From positions 206,424,244-206,488,243 of the forward strand of contig OY998180.1 in the NCBI GenBank assembly GCA_963921935.1: a DNA stretch of 64,000 nt. The letters run 5' to 3'. Source of the stretch: Galeruca laticollis (Eukaryota; Arthropoda; Insecta; Coleoptera; Chrysomelidae). Position numbers and translations under genes: made by a program. A model generated the notes under the pieces. The model saw nothing but the letters and a program-made list of their open reading frames with translations, searched no databases and was not told the DNA's origin. Positions 1 through 10,094 of the stretch are shown one piece after another. Within the stretch, counting starts at the first letter, position 1. Every line of letters starts with the position of its first letter.

Positions 1-77
1 CTAGTTAGAAATAAAACTAGTGAATATTGGGGAATTGCAGCAAAAAATTGGAAAAGATATACTCTTAGCGGAAAATG

Positions 78-115
78 TCCAAGCTTTCGAGGATGTTTGT
101 CCTCATCATCAGGGA
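78..115 (-). ncRNA. Hammerhead ribozyme-like motif 1
   Basis: On the minus strand: UCC, core CUGAUGA, one unpaired U, stem II GAGGA/UCCUC (perfect), GAAA, palindromic stem III AGCU, U at the cleavage position, then GGA, which pairs with the leading UCC as stem I. This fits the type I hammerhead consensus with the very short stem III known from PLE ribozymes. It would cut the element RNA within the terminal repeat. Activity is inferred from base pairing only. Confidence 0.7.
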
Positions 116-192
116 GACTAAAATGAAAAACAACAGTAAAATACTGTGGTCAATAAAGAATAATTAGAATTGAGGTTCACAACCACGTGTAT

Positions 193-198
193 ACTTAC
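193..198 (-). promoter_or_regulatory. 5' splice-donor-like site upstream of hammerhead 1
   Basis: The minus strand reads GGAG|GTAAGTATAC, a near-consensus donor, 78 nt upstream of the hammerhead. A donor of the same type occurs at the same relative place in six other PLE terminal repeats in this window. A matching acceptor (pyrimidine-rich, then CTAACTAG) lies at bases 1-15. Splicing itself is inferred. Confidence 0.5.
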
Positions 199-863
199 CT
201 CCGAAGTGAGGTTAGACTCCATAAAGTTGTAAAATCGTAAACTACAGATCGTAAATTGTGAAATGTTTTACAGGAATTGAGCGAAAGGACAACCAACCGC
301 TTCACACCACCAAATGAAAATGTCGCAACATTTTATAAAACAAAATAAATAAATTCATCTTCATGCGTTACTATGTTGAACGCCGGCAAGGAAATGATAT
401 AGTTTCCCTCCAATTGGGATGTAACAAGAGACAAACAGTGCTGCCAACAGTCAAATCAGTGAACTGTAGGAGAGTGCCACCATTTCAGTAATGGACTCTG
501 ATGTAGGGCCAACAATTGGTTTAATAAGATGTATTATTTTAGAAGAGAGGAAGAGGAAGAAAGAGTGCGAGACAGAGAGAGGGGGAACGCTCCTAATTTT
601 TGTAATTTGAGCGTGTAGAGAACATAACCTCAATATGACTTACACAAAAGAAAAAAAGGGAAAGAAAACAGTACAATAACAGTATTAATATGTAGTAATA
701 ATAATATAATATAGTAATTAAGTGAAATTGTAATAATTATATAATTTGAATGTATCTACCAACACCAATACACTAAAAATTAAGTTTTTATTATTATTAT
801 TTATATAATTTGAATGTATCTACCAACACCAATACATTCAAAATTAAGTTTTTATTATTATTA

Positions 864-1222
864 TTAAGTTAAAGTAATAAGGGTGGTGCTGTTAGGAGCA
901 ACATGGTTGTTTAATACAACTTGATGAGCAAAATTAGTATCTAAGGACAACAAAAATAAGTAGATCTCACTTAAGTGATCAGTATCAGTTTTCTTGTTTA
1001 TAACATTGTTGTTTTGTAAAATGAAAGCCATTTCCAATAATGATCTTTTCGTTCTGTTAGACTCAGTCGCCAACACTTTCACAGCCTCATAATTCATCTA
1101 ATGATCAAGAGAATTTACATGAAAAGCTAACGCGCACCTCTCTGGGTGTAATCTAGAGTCACTTTTATGTGAAACTATACTGTTCGATAGAGATCTTAAA
1201 GTCTGTCCGATATACTGTTTAT
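864..1222 (-). pseudogene. PLE GIY-YIG endonuclease domain, C-terminal part
   Basis: The minus-strand translation starts inside the GIY-YIG domain (QYIGQTLRSLSNS), continues with a His/Cys-rich stretch, hits an in-frame TAG just before the methionine at 1097, then runs on as MNYEAVKVLATE...KRSLLEMAFI...INKKTDTDHLSEIY. That tail is typical of Penelope endonucleases, which nick the target DNA. The piece at 5519-5726 is a close relative. The first GIY residues and the whole reverse transcriptase are missing, so the copy is dead. Confidence 0.78.
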
Positions 1223-1241
1223 ATGTATATATATATATACA
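1222..1241. repeat. Short (TA)n microsatellite
   Basis: An interrupted TA dinucleotide run directly abutting the 5'-truncated end of PLE copy 1. It is one of several (TA)n tracts here that border mobile elements. Confidence 0.85.
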
Positions 1242-1494
1242 CTGAGTTTCAAATAGTCTGCACTTTATGGAAAAAAAATGTAGGTATTATCAATTTGTCA
1301 GACAATTTTATTCTTGATAAAAATTGGTGCATTGCGGAAAATTGGCATTAGAGTTGTCGAAATTCTAAATTTTCAAACGTTGTACAGGAGAGAACAAAAA
1401 ATAGAAATTTTGATCAAGAGTAAACTACCCTTATTTTCGACATTAGCAAAAAAGTTTATTTAGAAAATGTTTTGAAAACATCTTAAGCACAGAC

Positions 1495-1690
1495 TGTCCC
1501 GAGCATATATCTGATTTTCTATCTCTTGGACCGAAGTTTGGAGTAGAATGCACTAAAGCTGACGTAAAACTTTTTTGGCAGACGTTGAAGACATCATAGA
1601 CGTTACACCCACGGAAATGAAAGATCTTATAAAATGTAAAGCAACAAATATATTTACCAATTCTGTACAACAAAATAGATTAAAAAAACC
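1495..1690 (+). pseudogene. PLE reverse transcriptase, N-terminal fragment
   Basis: The plus strand encodes CPEHISDFLSLGPKFGVE and, after a one-base shift at the T run near 1571-1576, LADVEDI...NIFTNSVQQNRLKK. Both blocks align by eye with the region of the PLE at 3277-5435 that reads DDILKFLSLGPKFSIE and LLADVDSV...NVITNYVQ. The fragment is opposite in orientation to its neighbours and belongs to a different PLE copy. Sequence at 1370-1495 may be more of the same gene but is too decayed to claim. Confidence 0.7.
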
Positions 1691-1744
1691 ATCAATTTTG
1701 TGGCTTAACACCTCTATGAGGTAAGGAGTGGATCAGTCTCCCCA

Positions 1745-3046
1745 TCATTGTATTTGTTCACTGATGTGTCTCCATTTCTCCCTATCTCTTACAGTCTCCT
1801 TCCATTTTGTAATTCCTGCTCTACTTAAGTTCTCTTCTACATCTGCCAACCATTTCGATCTAGGTCTTCCACGTGTTTTCCCCCTGGTTGCCATTGTATC
1901 ATTGCTTTTGTTACTGATTCTGGTCCTTGTCTCCAAATATGTCCCAGCAATTTTATTATTTGAACTTTAGTTTTCTTTACTACGTCTTCTCCATCTGGCT
2001 CTTCTAAAATCTCTTGATTAGTTTTCCTCTGTATTCCTGCTCCCCTATCTTCACTGGACCCAATATTGTTCGTATTATCTCTCGCTCATCTATTCTTAAC
2101 TTGTCTTGCTCTGTCTTTGCCATTGTAATCGTTTCTGCTGCATACATTGTCATGGGTCTTATTATTGTTTTATATATGTTCATTTTTGGATTCTTGGTTA
2201 ATATTTTACTTTTCAATAGACTTTTATTTGCTTGGTACGCTTTGTTTGTTCTATTTGTGCTATTATTTTTTTGTCTATTTCCGTCTACTCCTAGATATTT
2301 AAACTTTTGTACTTCTTCGAACTTTTTGTTTCTTTATTTTGTCCTGCTGTCCCAAGTCTCATTAATCTAGATTTCTTCTTATCAATTTTTAATCCCATCT
2401 TCATTCCTTCTTCAATCTCTTTCAGCATTTCTTCCATGATTTTTCTTCTTTTTGTCACTAGTACTATGTCATCTGCATATGCAATTATTTGTCCTCCAGT
2501 TGTTCTCAGATTTCCTTTTTGTATCTTTCTTAAAACGAATTGTAGAGCCAGATTGAAGAGCGTAGATGATAGTAAATCTCCTTGCCTTACACCTGTGTTT
2601 GTTTCGAATACTTCCGTTTCCCCTTTTTGAGACAAAATACTAAATTTTGATTGTTTCATTGTCATCTCCATTAAGTTTCTTATTTTTTTACTTACTGCTT
2701 GTTGTTTTAAAGCTTTCTTAATTTCGTGCCTCTTTAGCGAGTCAAAGGCTTGCTCGAAGTCTAAAAATAACATTTCTATTTCATATTGATGTTCGTATGC
2801 TTTTTCCATAATTTGCTTAATATTATGTATAGTATCTGTTGTTGCTCTGCCTCTCACGAATCCGCATTGATATTGTCCTACGATATTATGAGTTTCAGTG
2901 ACACATTCACAAACACGAAAATAAATGAAGATCCAACAACGTCTATTCAAAATAATTACAACCTTAAACCCTTGAAAAAAGAATTGACCGAGCAACAAGT
3001 CAAACAATAAACCATCTACAATTTCCGAAATTATACTGCCTGCCAA
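1745..3046 (-). pseudogene. Non-LTR (LINE) reverse transcriptase, 5'-truncated
   Basis: Three minus-strand pieces form one decayed LINE. 3046-2291 holds the RT fingers and palm (QCGFVRGRATTD, FLDFEQAFDS, GVRQGDLLS, catalytic YADDIVLV). 2216-2004 holds the connection region (IYKTIIRPMTMYAAE, then a LRI-ERE block). 1936-1745 holds a basic C-terminal tail (RGRPRSKWLADVEENL). Frame changes separate the pieces. The endonuclease and the start of the RT are absent; the 5' side ends beside the (TA)n array at 3078. Clade is uncertain (RTE- or CR1-like). Confidence 0.8.
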
Positions 3047-3074
3047 AAATTCACAAGTCCAATGTACCTCTAAG

Positions 3075-3262
<188 letters not shown>

Positions 3263-3276
3263 AGTTTTTCTTGGTT

Positions 3277-5435
3277 TTAGGTCCAAGTGGAAAGTATTTT
3301 TGTTGTGTTGTGTCTCTTGGTGAAGAAATCATTTTGTTTTGGATGTAGATATGTTTTGAAAAGCAACATCAACCATGTTATCATTATTATTATTATTGTT
3401 AAAACCAACATCCAAATTCTCAACATTATTATTATTATCAAAATTATTATTATTAAGTTATTATTGGAAATATGATCCACAATATAGTTTTGGACAGAAT
3501 TATTGTCCTGAGAAAGACTGACAGTTGGTGTGCCATACAAAATCTTGTTCAATAAGGGAACAGGATAAGAGTTTTGACAAAAAATGTCATGGAGAATCCT
3601 TAGGTTCTTATTGTGGAAGGAAGGATCGGAGATTTTAAGAACTCGATGTTTCATTTGCTTAACTAAGTTAATTTTTGTAGACTGCATGTGATAGGACAAA
3701 TAGTTTATATATCTACCCGAACTCATGGGTTTTCTATACCAATCGATGAGAATGGTGTTACTAGAAGTACGATAAAACCTCGTGTCTAAAAAAGGAACAC
3801 TAGAATTATCATCCTCTTTTTAATCGTAAACTGTATGTATTGGTCGTAACTGTTGAAAACATTCAAAGTTTCTGTTAACTGTGAACGAGGAAGGGAAAGA
3901 ATGATGTCATCAACATATTTTTTAATAAAGGGAACGTTGAAAGGAAGGACATTCAAGACACTGTCCAGCACATCATCCATCACGTAACATGCCAAAATTG
4001 GGCTTATTTTTGCTTCCATAGGGGTGCCAAAAGTTTGTCTATAAATTTGGTTGTTGAAAGAGAAATATGTATTCTCAAAAAGAAAAGTCAACAAGTTGAT
4101 AAAGTTACTCTCACTAATACTGCAAAAATTACTAATATTAAACCAATTATTATGGACAGCTCTAATACAAGCATTAAGATAAACATTACTGAAAAGTGAC
4201 ACTACATCGAAACTGGCCAAAACATAGTCTTCAGGAAGTTGAAAATTATTATATTTAAGAGAGAGGTCAAAAGAGTCTTTAATATAGTACTGATTTTCAC
4301 AATCATAAGCCCTCGTCAATATGTCAGTCAAGTAAGCAGCTAAAAGCTCTGAAGGATTGTCATTAGAAGCAATTATCGGTCTCGTTGATAAAACAGGTTT
4401 GTGAATTTTAGGTAATGCATAGAATTTTGGAATTACCCCTGTATAAGATGTAAGTTTTTTCTTTGTCGAAGCATCGATCTGCCTAGAATTATGGAGTTTC
4501 TTTATTAATGAGTTACATTTTGTTTGAATTTCGAGAGAGGGATCTCTCTGAACCAATTCGTATGACGAAGAACTATTAATAAGATCAGAAGAGAGCTCAA
4601 AATATTGATCTCTGTTCATAATCACAGTGATATTACCCTTGTCGGACCTAGTGACGAGCAGGTTAGGATTATGTTTAAGAAATTGTCTAGCTTTTGAATA
4701 CAACTGTTGACAAAAGGATGCACGAAATCTTGACGACTGAACATAGTTGGTGATGACATTCGTAGAACGTGCAATAATAGCGTTCTTCATGGTAGAATTT
4801 CTTGATGTTACAGAATCAACATCAGCTAATAGATTTTTTATAGTAAGGTGCTTACCAATTGTAGGTTCGATACTAAACTTAGGACCTAAAGAAAGGAACT
4901 TAAGAATATCATCTGGAATAGGAACATCAGATAAATTTTTAATCCAACCTGGTTGTGTATTCAGGATGACATTCCTCTCCTTAGTAATTAAGTTATTGAT
5001 TTTAATAATATTTCTATTTCTCATTCTGAAAAAGATCTTTTTAAATGTTATGAGTTGATAACCTGAAAACTCTGCAAAGATATGTTCACTTGAAAATCTG
5101 ATAATGTCAGACTCAAGAAAATCTAGTTGTTTTTCAAGTTTAGGAATTAATTTGTGATTTAAATCAATTTCAAAGTTTAACAGTTTTGTTCCTAACCTTG
5201 TGGTGAGTCTTCTTGATTCATTGTTGAAAGCTGTGTCCTGTCTAAGTAAGAGATTGTCAATGTGTGAAGTAGAGTGTTTAATATGTTCGGGTAAAATCCC
5301 TAATGTTCTACATCTTAACAAGAAACATTTGCGGTTTAATTCCTTGGCCATTTTGATTTTAATCCGTGACCATTGTTTCATCTTTTTGACTGCTAATATG
5401 CCATAAGTAGCCTGGATGTCTTGATAATAGCCCAT
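3277..5435 (-). pseudogene. Penelope-like reverse transcriptase (copy 2)
   Basis: The best preserved PLE in the window. From a Met at 5435 the frame runs 549 codons: an N-terminal region rich in helix formers, FLSLGPKFSIEPT near residue 180, KIHKPVLSTRPIIAS, motif A FDVVSLFSNV, motif B GTPMEAKISPILA and catalytic YVDDI around residue 510. A frameshift near 3820 moves the thumb (SVPFLDTRFYR, WYRKP) into other frames. 3726-3277 then continues with SSGRYINYLSYHM and an Asn/Ile-coding ATT-type microsatellite linker. The GIY-YIG endonuclease expected next is missing, replaced by (TA)n. The upstream sequence to 5515 is a partial terminal repeat with an acceptor-like TTTCTAACTAG. Confidence 0.9.
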
Positions 5436-5449
5436 TATCTATTTAAAAA

Positions 5450-5515
5450 AAGTGGAAAGTAGTCTTTTGCTAACTAGTTAGAAACAAAATCGAAAAACCA
5501 ATTTATTTGGGAAGG
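5450..5515 (-). repeat. Partial PLE terminal repeat, inverted partner of 6437-6497
   Basis: About 60 bp that match the reverse complement of 6437-6497 almost base for base (AAATAAATTGGTTTTT, TTTTGTTTCTAACTAG, then GACTACTTTCCAC). On the minus strand it lies just upstream of the PLE start codon and carries the acceptor-like end CTAACTAG. The hammerhead half of the repeat is missing on this side. Confidence 0.85.
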
Positions 5516-5518
5516 TCA

Positions 5519-5726
5519 TAACATGAACTACGAGGCAGTGAGAGTATTGGCTAAGGAGGGTAAGCTATCTAAGCGTACATTCTTGGAAATGGCATTCATA
5601 TTTCAAGCTAATAATTGTATGAATAAGAAAACTGATCTTAATCATCTTAGTGAAATCTATTCATATTTACTGATGCTAGATAAGAATTACACATCTGTAC
5701 AGGAATGCTCATTCGATTCTGTTTAG
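5519..5726 (+). pseudogene. PLE GIY-YIG endonuclease C-terminal tail
   Basis: The plus strand reads HNMNYEAVRVLAKEGKLSKR, then FLEMAFIFQANNCMNKKTDLNHLSEIY and a stop soon after. It is homologous to the tail at 864-1097, but the GIY-YIG fold itself is cut off: coding starts abruptly at the joint with the inverted terminal repeat at 5515. This is the 3' end of a second PLE copy, fused head to head with copy 2. Confidence 0.8.
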
Positions 5727-6297
5727 TTCACATTCATTTGATAATTTTCTGAACTATAGCTGTTATTTAACAACTGATAAGCTTTTTATGGATTAGAGAG
5801 GTTGTTAGTCATCAACCTCATAATCTGTTGATTGTCTTTGTATAATTGCTGTTAATTTTTGAATAATAATAATATTGATGTTAAAATAATTACAATAATA
5901 ATTTTTAATAATAATTTTTCATCTTACATAATTAACATAATAGCAAAATTTAAAAAAATTAAAAATTTTTTTTTTCGCTCACCCTATATAATGAGCAAAT
6001 AATATGTTTATTTGTTGGAGTGGTAGAAATACAAACGTTTTTCACAACTTTTCAGTTGGTAGTCATGATCGATCTTTTGACATGACAGTTCAGTTAATTT
6101 CCTTCTGTTAATGTGTAACGTTGCTAAGAGGCACATGTTCGACCTTCAATTTGTCGGCATTTACATTTTTAAAAGTTTTAAATGATTTTAATTATATGTT
6201 TGTGGTTTTCATTTACATATTTTTGTGCTGTTATGGTTGATGAATATGCTTGAAGTTTTGGATATTTTCCATCAATACCTACAACCTCGCTAACATT

Positions 6298-6303
6298 GTA
6301 AGT
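6298..6303 (+). promoter_or_regulatory. 5' splice-donor-like site upstream of hammerhead 2
   Basis: GTAAGT, 56 nt upstream of hammerhead 2, in the context CTCGCTAACATT|GTAAGTAAGG. The CTCRC block before the donor is shared with the PLE terminal repeats at 0.2, 32.2 and 63.0 kb. Confidence 0.45.
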
Positions 6304-6358
6304 AAGGTTAGGTTTTTTCATTTATTCAAAACTTTTAAGTATTTAATTATATTGTAAC

Positions 6359-6396
6359 TCCCTGATGATGACAATATTTATTGTCGAAATATTGGA
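6359..6396 (+). ncRNA. Hammerhead ribozyme-like motif 2
   Basis: UCC, core CUGAUGA (6362-6368), one unpaired U, stem II GACAAU/AUUGUC (6 bp, AUUU loop), GAAA (6386-6389), palindromic stem III AUAU, U17 at 6393, then GGA pairing with UCC. All conserved core positions are present. Confidence 0.72.
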
Positions 6397-6498
6397 AATA
6401 TGATGTTATAAGTGTACACGTTCGTTTTGCTGCTTCTCTCAAATAAATTGGTTTTTTGATTTTGTTTCTAACTAGTCAGCAAATGACTACTTTCCACT

Positions 6499-6501
<3 letters not shown>

Positions 6502-6543
<42 letters not shown>

Positions 6544-6593
6544 TAGATATATATATATATATATATATACAAATATATATATAAATATATAAC
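6502..6593. repeat. (TA)n microsatellite
   Basis: TA dinucleotides with GATA and ACAA interruptions, starting immediately after the PLE terminal repeat. Confidence 0.95.
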
Positions 6594-9110
6594 ATATTGT
6601 CAAGAAAAAAAATACTCAAGAAACGGGTACAAATAATATATCTAAAATTTTTTATAATTATTGTTGATGATTGTAAAAGATTATTTCCGTATTGTGAAAG
6701 GATTTCAAAGAACCAATTGGTGGAGCAAATTATTAGAAATGAAATTGAACCAGGGTTATGGAAAATATGTACATTCGGTAGATAACGAAAGTTACAGAAC
6801 CATCATTTCATGAGTGACAGAAGGTAACTTGAACAAGAAAATTACCATAAATTACGGTATAATCAAATACATGGTCATAATGCCTACGGGTCGCTTTAAT
6901 AAAGAAAACGAAATCACTTGAAAAAACATTTTTTATGTCCGCAGAAAAGAATTCCGATATTTCATTTAAAATCCATTACTGAAAGTTATGAATTTCAATA
7001 ATTTCCGAGCCTCTGTGCCATAATTAAAAAATCCAATATTCACTAAAAGAATATTTTTGTAGCAATAATTCACCGCATTTTATCTTCTCATAAATAAACG
7101 CCCTAATAATTAAAAGTTTTTTCGCGCTTACAAAAAGATGGGACATTGTCCCAAAAGCTGCGAATGAATTTAGCCGCGATCAACCCTCCTCGTCTGTAAG
7201 GACTCAGGACTATAAGGACGAAGCAGCGACAATCATAAATGACACTTTACACTTTACCAGGGTATAGAAAAATATATGTTATGAAAGTAAAAGTTTTTCT
7301 TTTATTTGTGAACAAATTGTCTAGTACTAGTGGTGCTGAGCTGTTATATAAATTTGTCTTTTATTGTATTGAAATATACAGGACGCTCTATTAAATATTT
7401 AACAAGTTAAAATGAGATGATTAAACGAAACATGCATAAATAAGCATGTAGCTTAGTAAACATTTCAGATCATCATAAGCGGTTATATCACAAATAAAAT
7501 AGTCCTTCCCAGAAATTCGACTACACAAGTGTGCAATTTCGTAACATTATAATTCCAAGACTTATCACACATGTTTTTAAGAGCTTTTCGTCTTGAAATT
7601 GAATGGAGAATCGCCCACAGTTTCTCAGATTACTTTGTAAATACTCTGTATAATTGTGACCCAAAGCTCCGTAACTTACATGGGAAAAAAGTTAGTTTAT
7701 ATACTAAATAATCTAGCTTCCATGAAAACAAGTTCATAAAAATCAACCAATGTAAAAGATCTTAAAAGTCGGATCTGGTAAACGAATATAGCTCATCTTT
7801 ATGCTGAATCGGAGAGTAGAGCAACCCTTTTCAGATTATCGCACCCCGACATGATTCACTATGTATATTTACATCCTTGTTTTCTGTTAATAATTCTATT
7901 CTATTCGGATTTCTTCCCCTTAGTCAGCAACATAAAAATTCTCTTACTCTGTACATAACAAACAAAATAACAGAAGGGAGTAAGAAAATGGTAATCGCTG
8001 CCAATTAAATACAGGGTAGAGAAAATATATTGTTATTAGTCTCAGAGCAAAAAACAAAATATGTATAAAAACAGTAAAAGCAGAGGCCACCAGATAAATC
8101 AGTTACGAATGTGGACATTGGGTTATATTTTTAAATGATTTGTGTGAATAATTTTAGAAACAGTATACTTAGATTTTCTTTTTAGTCTTATCTATTCGAT
8201 TTCTAAACTAATTTGTTAAAGCTATTGGCATTCCTATTAAATATATTTATTATTGAGAAATAGGTCAAAAAACATTGAAATGATCATGATCATCTTCTTC
8301 TTATTTTTCTTCTAAATACGTTAGGTCTAGGCCCTGTGTTTTCTTCAATGGTTCCCTGGGAATAGTTAGGATGATAAATACCAGCTTTCATACCATGTTA
8401 TAGGTGGTCGTTAGACTGTCGAGGTGTTTTTGGTCATTTCAAGCTAGCAATTTTTACTAAGCGGTCATTTGGCCTTGTGTGTTCTCTCCACTCTCTTCTC
8501 CTGTTACTTGTTCATCTTACTACGTACTGTATTCCACATATTTATCTTAGTTCTTCACTTCCCTTCCGGTCAAATAAGGTACATCCTTTAATTGATCAAG
8601 TGTTCGCATTTCTGTTGTTCCCAGTCCCAGTCGATTCCGTCAATTCCACTTATTCGATTGAATGCCCACTATGCAAATAAATATTACAGTTATGTTAATT
8701 CAACTTCACATTGTGATACTGTTCTTCTTTTTTTTTCCTTTTGTTTTCATCACATGCACATCAATACCACCGCTTAAGCCCAGCTTGTGGCTGTTAACTT
8801 TTGTGATGTTTCAACTTTCTCAGAGATGTTAAAGCGCTGCCTTTTTACATTACTGAGATGTTACTAGAACTTCCTCAAAAGAAAGTCTTTATAACGAACT
8901 AAGAACAATATTTCTGTTACATTCTGAAATGCCTTTTAACATCTTGCCGATGCTAATGCAATGTCTAAAAAATAACATCTTATCAATTATCTAAATGCGA
9001 CATTTCAAAAACAATACAGTGTATTCTCTTAGATGTTGTATGGACATTACTTGAACCTCTAAATAAGATACCTCAAACATTCTAGATGACATCCTATAGA
9101 TGTTTCTGTG
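6594..9110. other. No recognisable gene
   Basis: AT-rich DNA with only short, low-information reading frames. 8690-9110 and 11880-12300 both contain scattered ACATC/GATGT words that could be decayed ends of a DNA transposon, but I cannot align them convincingly. 8300-8660 is pyrimidine-rich and may be an antisense LINE tail. Confidence 0.4.
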
Positions 9111-9125
9111 CCTAACCAGCAAATA

Positions 9126-10092
9126 CAGGGTGAACAACTAAGAAAGCTGGCTGTCGGCCATATTTAAAAAAAAAGTCATGGTACAACTTTAAAAAAACAC
9201 CTTCAGGAAAATAACCCGGAAAAATCGCTGAAAAATATGTTTGAGTTCCTAAAATATCTGCTATGGGGTGGAATGAACATTTTAAAACATAATACTGTGA
9301 TTATCTCCAAAAAAGATACACTAAAGATAAATACAATTTTTGATATATTGATGAGATTATGAAAAATTGTAGTTAGGAACTTTTTGTCCTTATTCTTCAA
9401 TCTAAAAAACAAATATAACATTTTTTTGTTTTTTAATCGATATCAATGTTTTTGGCGTCATTTAAAAGAGTTTTTCCTCTTTAATAAGATATGCAAAAAT
9501 AACAAAATTGTACAATTTTGTCAATGCTATGTGAGAAAGTCGACAATTTTCCCATTTTTCTCGGAAATTTCAATTGTAATGAGACATTTTTTAAATTCTG
9601 ATGGAAAGGGGTTGAAAAAATAGGAATTTATTCCAAGGTATAAGATTTAGGATATCAGATATAAAAATTAAAAAAATGCTTCAATTTACATTTGAAATTT
9701 CCGAGTGGATACAAAATTATCTAATTTTGTTATCAATCTTATTAAACAGAAAAACTCTTTTAAATGCAGCTAAAATCATTATTATCGGTTAAAAAACGAA
9801 AAAGCTATACATTTGTTCATATGTTTGAACTTTCCCCACCCATTATTTGAGGAATAATGGCAAAAAATCTTACCAAGATTTCAAAAATTGTATTTTTAGG
9901 ACACCTTTAGTATGTTTTTTTGGAGTATTATGTTTTCGAGTATTCATTCCACCCCTAGCGGATATTTTAGAGACTGCAACATATTTTCCAGCAATATTTC
10001 ATGATCACTTAGCTCAAGGTAATTTTTTTGAAAGTTGTACCATGATTCTTTTCTGAGATGTAGCCTACAGTCGTTCTTAGTTGTTCACCTTG
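9126..10092. mobile_element. Long inverted-repeat MITE (foldback)
   Basis: Left arm begins CAGGGTGAACAACTAAGAA; the right arm ends with its complement (CACCTTG at 10086-10092). Further paired blocks are CATGGTACAACTTT, GGGGTGGAATGAA and AAAACATAATACT, covering most of the 970 bp. The arms are visibly diverged. A TA dinucleotide flanks each end, as expected for a Tc1/mariner-type target duplication. There is no transposase, so the element is non-autonomous. Confidence 0.75.
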
Positions 10093-10094
10093 TA

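Larger units (their letters stand above)
1..1222 (-). mobile_element. Penelope-like element, 3' portion (copy 1)
   Basis: Read on the minus strand this is the end of a Penelope-like retroelement: the GIY-YIG endonuclease end (1222-864), an untranslated stretch, then a terminal repeat with a splice-donor-like GTAAGT (193-198), a hammerhead motif (78-115) and an acceptor-like TTTCTAACTAG ending at base 1. The element runs off the window edge. Its 5' side stops at a short (TA)n run at 1222-1241. The terminal repeat resembles the ones at 6.3, 32.1 and 62.9 kb (shared ACTTAC...GTGAGGTTA block). The PLE call is firm from the protein; the boundaries are inferred. Confidence 0.8.
5727..6500 (+). mobile_element. 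PLE 3' untranslated region and terminal repeat
   Basis: Non-coding 3' part of the PLE whose endonuclease tail is at 5519-5726. In order it holds AT-rich sequence, a donor-like ATT|GTAAGTAAGG (6298-6303), a hammerhead motif (6359-6396), AATAAA at 6441-6446 inside the inverted repeat, an acceptor-like TTTTGTTTCTAACTAG ending at 6475, and the end of the element against a (TA)n array at 6502. The order donor, ribozyme, acceptor is the same as in copy 1. Confidence 0.75.

Noticed and set aside
5200..5406. Plus-strand frames opposite the PLE reverse transcriptase (also 4747-5058)
   Set aside because: Shadows of the minus-strand RT, with no independent motif.
6597..6785. 62-codon frame after the (TA)n array as a gene
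   Set aside because: No family resemblance and non-ATG beginning within an AT-rich region; expected by chance.
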